Source: Streptomyces durocortorensis (lineage in GTDB: Bacteria > Actinomycetota > Actinomycetes > Streptomycetales > Streptomycetaceae). From it: DNA of 64,000 nucleotides. Position numbers and translations under genes: made by a program. Within the stretch, counting starts at the first letter, position 1, and each line of letters starts with the position of its first letter. The stretch spans positions 3,286,001 to 3,350,000 of the forward strand of contig NZ_CP134500.1 of NCBI RefSeq assembly GCF_031760065.1, read 5' to 3'. Shown one piece after another: positions 61,674 to 64,000 of this stretch. The notes beneath the pieces are model-generated. The model was not told the origin of the DNA. It did no database searches and was given only the letters and a program-made list of their open reading frames with translations.

Positions 61674-61975
61674 CAGGCCGCACCCCAGCCCCGCAGCACC
61701 GCCCGGTGCGCCGCTGCGTAGTTGATCTCCCCGTTGACCACGACGTCCTGCAGCCACGCCTGGGCAGCCTGAAGGTCCGCCGCGGAGCGGTCCCACTCGT
61801 CCAGCTTGTCGATGAACACCTCCCGGGCCTCGCCCTCCCAGGTCAGGACCACCTTCTCGACGCGCCGGTAGAGCAGGTCCAGCTGCTTGTTGAGTCCCTT
61901 GAGGATGTCCTCAAGATCCCCGGCAAGGTCCTGCAGCGCCGCGAAGTCGACGGCTATGTCGTCGTCGCTCGCCAT
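61673..61975 (-). CDS. WXG100-family protein
   Basis: 100 residues, ATG 61975. A helix-turn-helix hairpin with the WxG turn at LTWEGEAREVF and heptads on either side (LAGDLEDILKGLNKQLDLLY; LDEWDRSAADLQAAQAWLQD). Proteins of this type pair with larger substrates for ESX-type secretion. It is translationally coupled to the toxin gene. Confidence 0.88.
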   Translation of the reverse strand: MASDDDIAVDFAALQDLAGDLEDILKGLNKQLDLLYRRVEKVVLTWEGEAREVFIDKLDEWDRSAADLQAAQAWLQDVVVNGEINYAAAHRAVLRGWGAA

Positions 61976-62015
61976 GCTTCCCCCGTTCAGAAGTCGTCAG
62001 TTGACGTATGCGTTC

Positions 62016-62420
62016 TCAGAGTTCGGAGAGTCGGCTGCGCGGCACGGCGGGTACGTCGGTGTTCGGCGTCGACAGCGCGTCCACCTCCCGCTTCACATCC
62101 GTCTCGACCTGGATCTTCCGTAGCTGTGCCATCACGTCCAGCTCCTGCTCCGAGAACCCGTCCCGGCTGAACCGCACGGCCTGTTCAAGTGCCTGGATGA
62201 CCAGGCGGATACGTACGGCGTCCTCGGCCGCACCGCGGTGGAGGTCCCGATAGGCCTGCGCGGCTGGGCCCCGCCAGCCCGCCTCGATCCGGTCGACAAC
62301 CACATCCATGCGTTTGACCTGTTTATCCAGGTAGTCCTGCATACCGTCGAGGTCATCGGCAAGGTCCGTCAGCCGGTCTGTCTTCACTCGAAGTCGTGGC
62401 TGTTCGCCTGCGCCGCTCAT
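62016..62420 (-). CDS. WXG100-family protein, longer paralogue
   Basis: 134 residues from ATG 62420. WxG turn at EAGWRGPAAQAYRDL after LADDLDGMQDYLDKQVKRMD, followed by a second helix and a C-terminal tail of about 35 residues. First gene of the toxin operon, 40 bases before the shorter WXG100 gene; the two may form the heterodimer that carries the toxin to the secretion machine. No secretion ATPase lies in this window. Confidence 0.85.
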   Translation of the reverse strand: MSGAGEQPRLRVKTDRLTDLADDLDGMQDYLDKQVKRMDVVVDRIEAGWRGPAAQAYRDLHRGAAEDAVRIRLVIQALEQAVRFSRDGFSEQELDVMAQLRKIQVETDVKREVDALSTPNTDVPAVPRSRLSEL

Positions 62421-62729
62421 CGCACCCCCCGGTCTGCGTCTCTTGACGTCGCTTCGTCGCAGCCTACTTCGGCTGTCTCGGCCCCCGACTTCTGGCCGGA
62501 CGATGACGGCGGCGGCCCGGAACGCGATGAGCACGCTCGCCGCCGAACCGAGGACCGGCCGGCGCAGGGCCGCCGGCCGAGACAGTCGCCCCGGCGACTG
62601 GCAACCGAGACGACACGGCCGAACTCCGGGACAGTCACGGTTCGGTGAGGGCCGGACTGAATGACTCACAGCATCGCATACGCGCAGTTCGGGCAGTGTA
62701 CGAGGCGAGGAGACCGGGAACCGCCGACC
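62421..62729. other. Region without a recognisable gene
   Basis: Contains an inverted repeat near 62558-62582 (CGGCCGGCGC...GCCGGCCG) but no supported gene. It is the space between the toxin operon start and the last att copy and should carry the operon promoter. Confidence 0.4.
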
Positions 62730-62772
62730 CCCGAGCCTGGTGCGTGAGGTCCATTCCTGATCACCCGCTCCA
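62730..62772 (+). repeat. Degenerate att copy 7, distal end of the island
   Basis: CCCGAGCCTGGTGCGTGAGG and then TCACCCGCTCCA align with the tRNA-Gly 3' half at about 70 per cent; the last 12 bases are exact. A weak hairpin (GACCCAGG...CCCGGGTTT) follows. After it the sequence looks like ordinary chromosome. Confidence 0.7.
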
Positions 62773-62839
62773 CGGCCAAGACCCAGGTCACGACCCGGGT
62801 TTCGCGCGCCCCATCCCGCTGTCACGGGTCGCCTCAGGG

Positions 62840-63055
62840 CGACGCCCTCTGTGGCTCGTCGCACAGATGTGGGTCGGCGTGGTCGTGGCCGGTTCTGCGA
62901 CGCTTCCGTCCGACAAGCGACGGCGGAACGAGGAAGCCGGTGGGATTCCGGCACAGTACCGCCACTGTGCAGGGGGAGCGACTCCGCCATGGCCACCGCC
63001 CCGTCCGGGGTGGGAAGGCCGGAGAAGCTTTGATCCCGAGTCAGGAGACCCACGC
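62840..63055 (+). promoter_or_regulatory. Cobalamin riboswitch without an intact downstream gene
   Basis: The core GAAGCCGGTGGGATTCCGG (62932-62950) followed by CAGTACCGCCACTGT (62954-62968) and the B12 box GAGTCAGGAGACC (63038-63050) match the cobalamin aptamer in order and spacing. It reads to the right. A ribosome site (AAGGAGGAG, 63124-63132) and GTG at 63140 follow, but from there the plus strand is only antisense to the histidine kinase. The controlled gene appears lost. Confidence 0.88.
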
Positions 63056-63148
63056 CGTCGCACCTCGATGCACGGGGCGGATCTCCCCAGGAGAGACGGT
63101 GGCACGCGTGTGCCGGCGTACCCAAGGAGGAGCTCGCTTGTGAGGCGA

Positions 63149-64000
63149 TCACACAGGCAAGCGCACCGGCAGCCGGACCGTGAGCCGCCAGTGCTCCGGG
63201 CCTTCCGGACCGGCCTCCATTTCGCCGTTCAGCAGCCGCACGCGCTCAAAGAGGCCGGGCAGGCCGTGCCCGGACGTCGGGAAGGCCCCCCGGGTCATGG
63301 CGCTCCCGGCTCCGGTCCGGTTGACCACGTCGAGCTCCAGCGAGTCCGGGGCGGTCGCCACCTTGACCCGGATCGGGCCGCCCGCTCCGTGCCGCAGCGC
63401 GTTCGTCAGGCCTTCCTGGAGAATGCGGTACGCCGCCCTGGACAGCGTCCCCTGCACCTGCGCGCAGTCGCCCGACATCTCAGGCTCCACCTCCGCGCCC
63501 GCGTGCCGCATGCGGTCGAACAGCTCGGGCAGGTCGGTCAGGGCCCGGGCCGGGGCCGTTCCCGCCTTCTCCTCGCGCAGCATGCCCAGCACGTAGTCCA
63601 GATCCTCAAGGGCGGCCCGGGTCGACTCCTCGATGCTGCGCAGGGCGGCCCGGGCCGCCACCGGGTCGGCACCGAGCACCTCGCCCGCCACCGCCGCCTG
63701 GATCGTGGCGGACGTCAGCGTGTGGCCGATCGAGTCGTGCAACTCGTGGGCCAGCCGGTTGCGTTCGGCCAGTGCCCGCTCCCGCTCGGCGGCCAGCGCG
63801 AGCCGCTCGGCCGACGACGGACCCAGCAGCCTGGGGGCCAGCCACCGCAGGGCGTGCGTCACCGCCAGGCACAGAGCCGCCGCCAGCAGCAGACAGAAAA
63901 GCGCCGCCGCCCAGCTCTGCCAGCCGCTATCCGCCCGCAGCGTCCAGCCGTTCACACTCAGCCCGGCCTCGGCGCCCGCCCAACCGCCGGGAAGGAGCAG
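63149..64000 (-). CDS. Sensor histidine kinase, NarL-partner type (5' end beyond the window)
   Basis: The last 284 or so residues; the frame stays open to the window edge, so the GTG at 63955 is not the true start. A membrane helix (AAALFCLLLAAALCLAVTHA) precedes the dimerisation motif with the phosphorylated His in LAHELHDSIGHTLTSATIQA. The ATPase domain has EGLTNALRHGAGGPIRVKV as N box and SGHGLPGLFERVRLLNG as G box. It should phosphorylate a NarL-type response regulator, probably encoded beyond the window. It overlaps the remnant start signals left by the cobalamin-controlled gene. Confidence 0.88.
   Translation of the reverse strand: MLLPGGWAGAEAGLSVNGWTLRADSGWQSWAAALFCLLLAAALCLAVTHALRWLAPRLLGPSSAERLALAAERERALAERNRLAHELHDSIGHTLTSATIQAAVAGEVLGADPVAARAALRSIEESTRAALEDLDYVLGMLREEKAGTAPARALTDLPELFDRMRHAGAEVEPEMSGDCAQVQGTLSRAAYRILQEGLTNALRHGAGGPIRVKVATAPDSLELDVVNRTGAGSAMTRGAFPTSGHGLPGLFERVRLLNGEMEAGPEGPEHWRLTVRLPVRLPV

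Overview
The window is high-G+C DNA read almost entirely in actinobacterial style (GTG starts, four-base start/stop overlaps). It carries a dnaK-grpE-dnaJ-hspR operon with HAIR operators, so the host is a Streptomyces or a very close relative.

Layout. (1) 1-15478: a class V lanthipeptide cluster of the lexapeptide type. A 71-residue precursor (10398-10613) is followed on the minus strand by a tightly overlapped operon: HFCD decarboxylase, a kinase-like protein, an APH-type kinase, a HopA1-type lyase, a methyltransferase, two M16 peptidase subunits and an F420-type reductase. A DrrAB-like ABC pair follows, and a full ABC exporter is divergent. Two LuxR/TrmB-type regulators lie beside it. (2) 15635-27515: core chromosome, with the heat-shock operon, a sugar transferase, a large Fe-S oxidoreductase, an FG-GAP lipoprotein, a Yip1 protein, a phosphoribosyltransferase and dCTP deaminase. 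(3) 27755-62772: an accessory zone of about 35 kb that begins exactly at a tRNA-Gly(CCC) gene. Four more near-perfect copies of the tRNA 3' half, at 33339, 35609, 42589 and 47167, cut it into segments. Three degenerate copies follow, at 49033, 54249 and 62730. I read this as serial site-specific insertion at one tRNA, with the youngest material nearest the tRNA and the oldest farthest away. Both integrase genes are now wrecks. (4) 62840-64000: a cobalamin riboswitch with no gene behind it, then a sensor histidine kinase cut by the window edge.

Cargo of the accessory zone, in order. Segment 1 has a GNAT-like protein, a zinc-ribbon protein, a dead integrase, an M14 carboxypeptidase and a broken regulator. 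Segment 2 has an NAD-dependent oxidoreductase, a small membrane protein and a decayed VapBC-like toxin-antitoxin pair. Segment 3 is a complete RHS polymorphic toxin island with a colicin D-like C-terminal domain and its immunity protein. Segment 4 is a fatty acid desaturase, its reductase and a PucR-type regulator, plus a thioredoxin-like protein. The older distal part holds an FAD oxidase, a TetR/rhodanese pair, a lipoprotein and a fluoride operon with its riboswitch. It also has a sortase-anchored ALF-repeat protein, several pseudogenes, and a WXG100/RNase A-like toxin cassette with a displaced toxin module and immunity gene.

How it fits together. The left part makes, trims and exports a modified peptide. 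The right part is a tRNA-anchored reservoir of interbacterial-competition and stress genes, where cargo is kept while the mobility genes decay. All function calls come from reading the translations; no database search was run.
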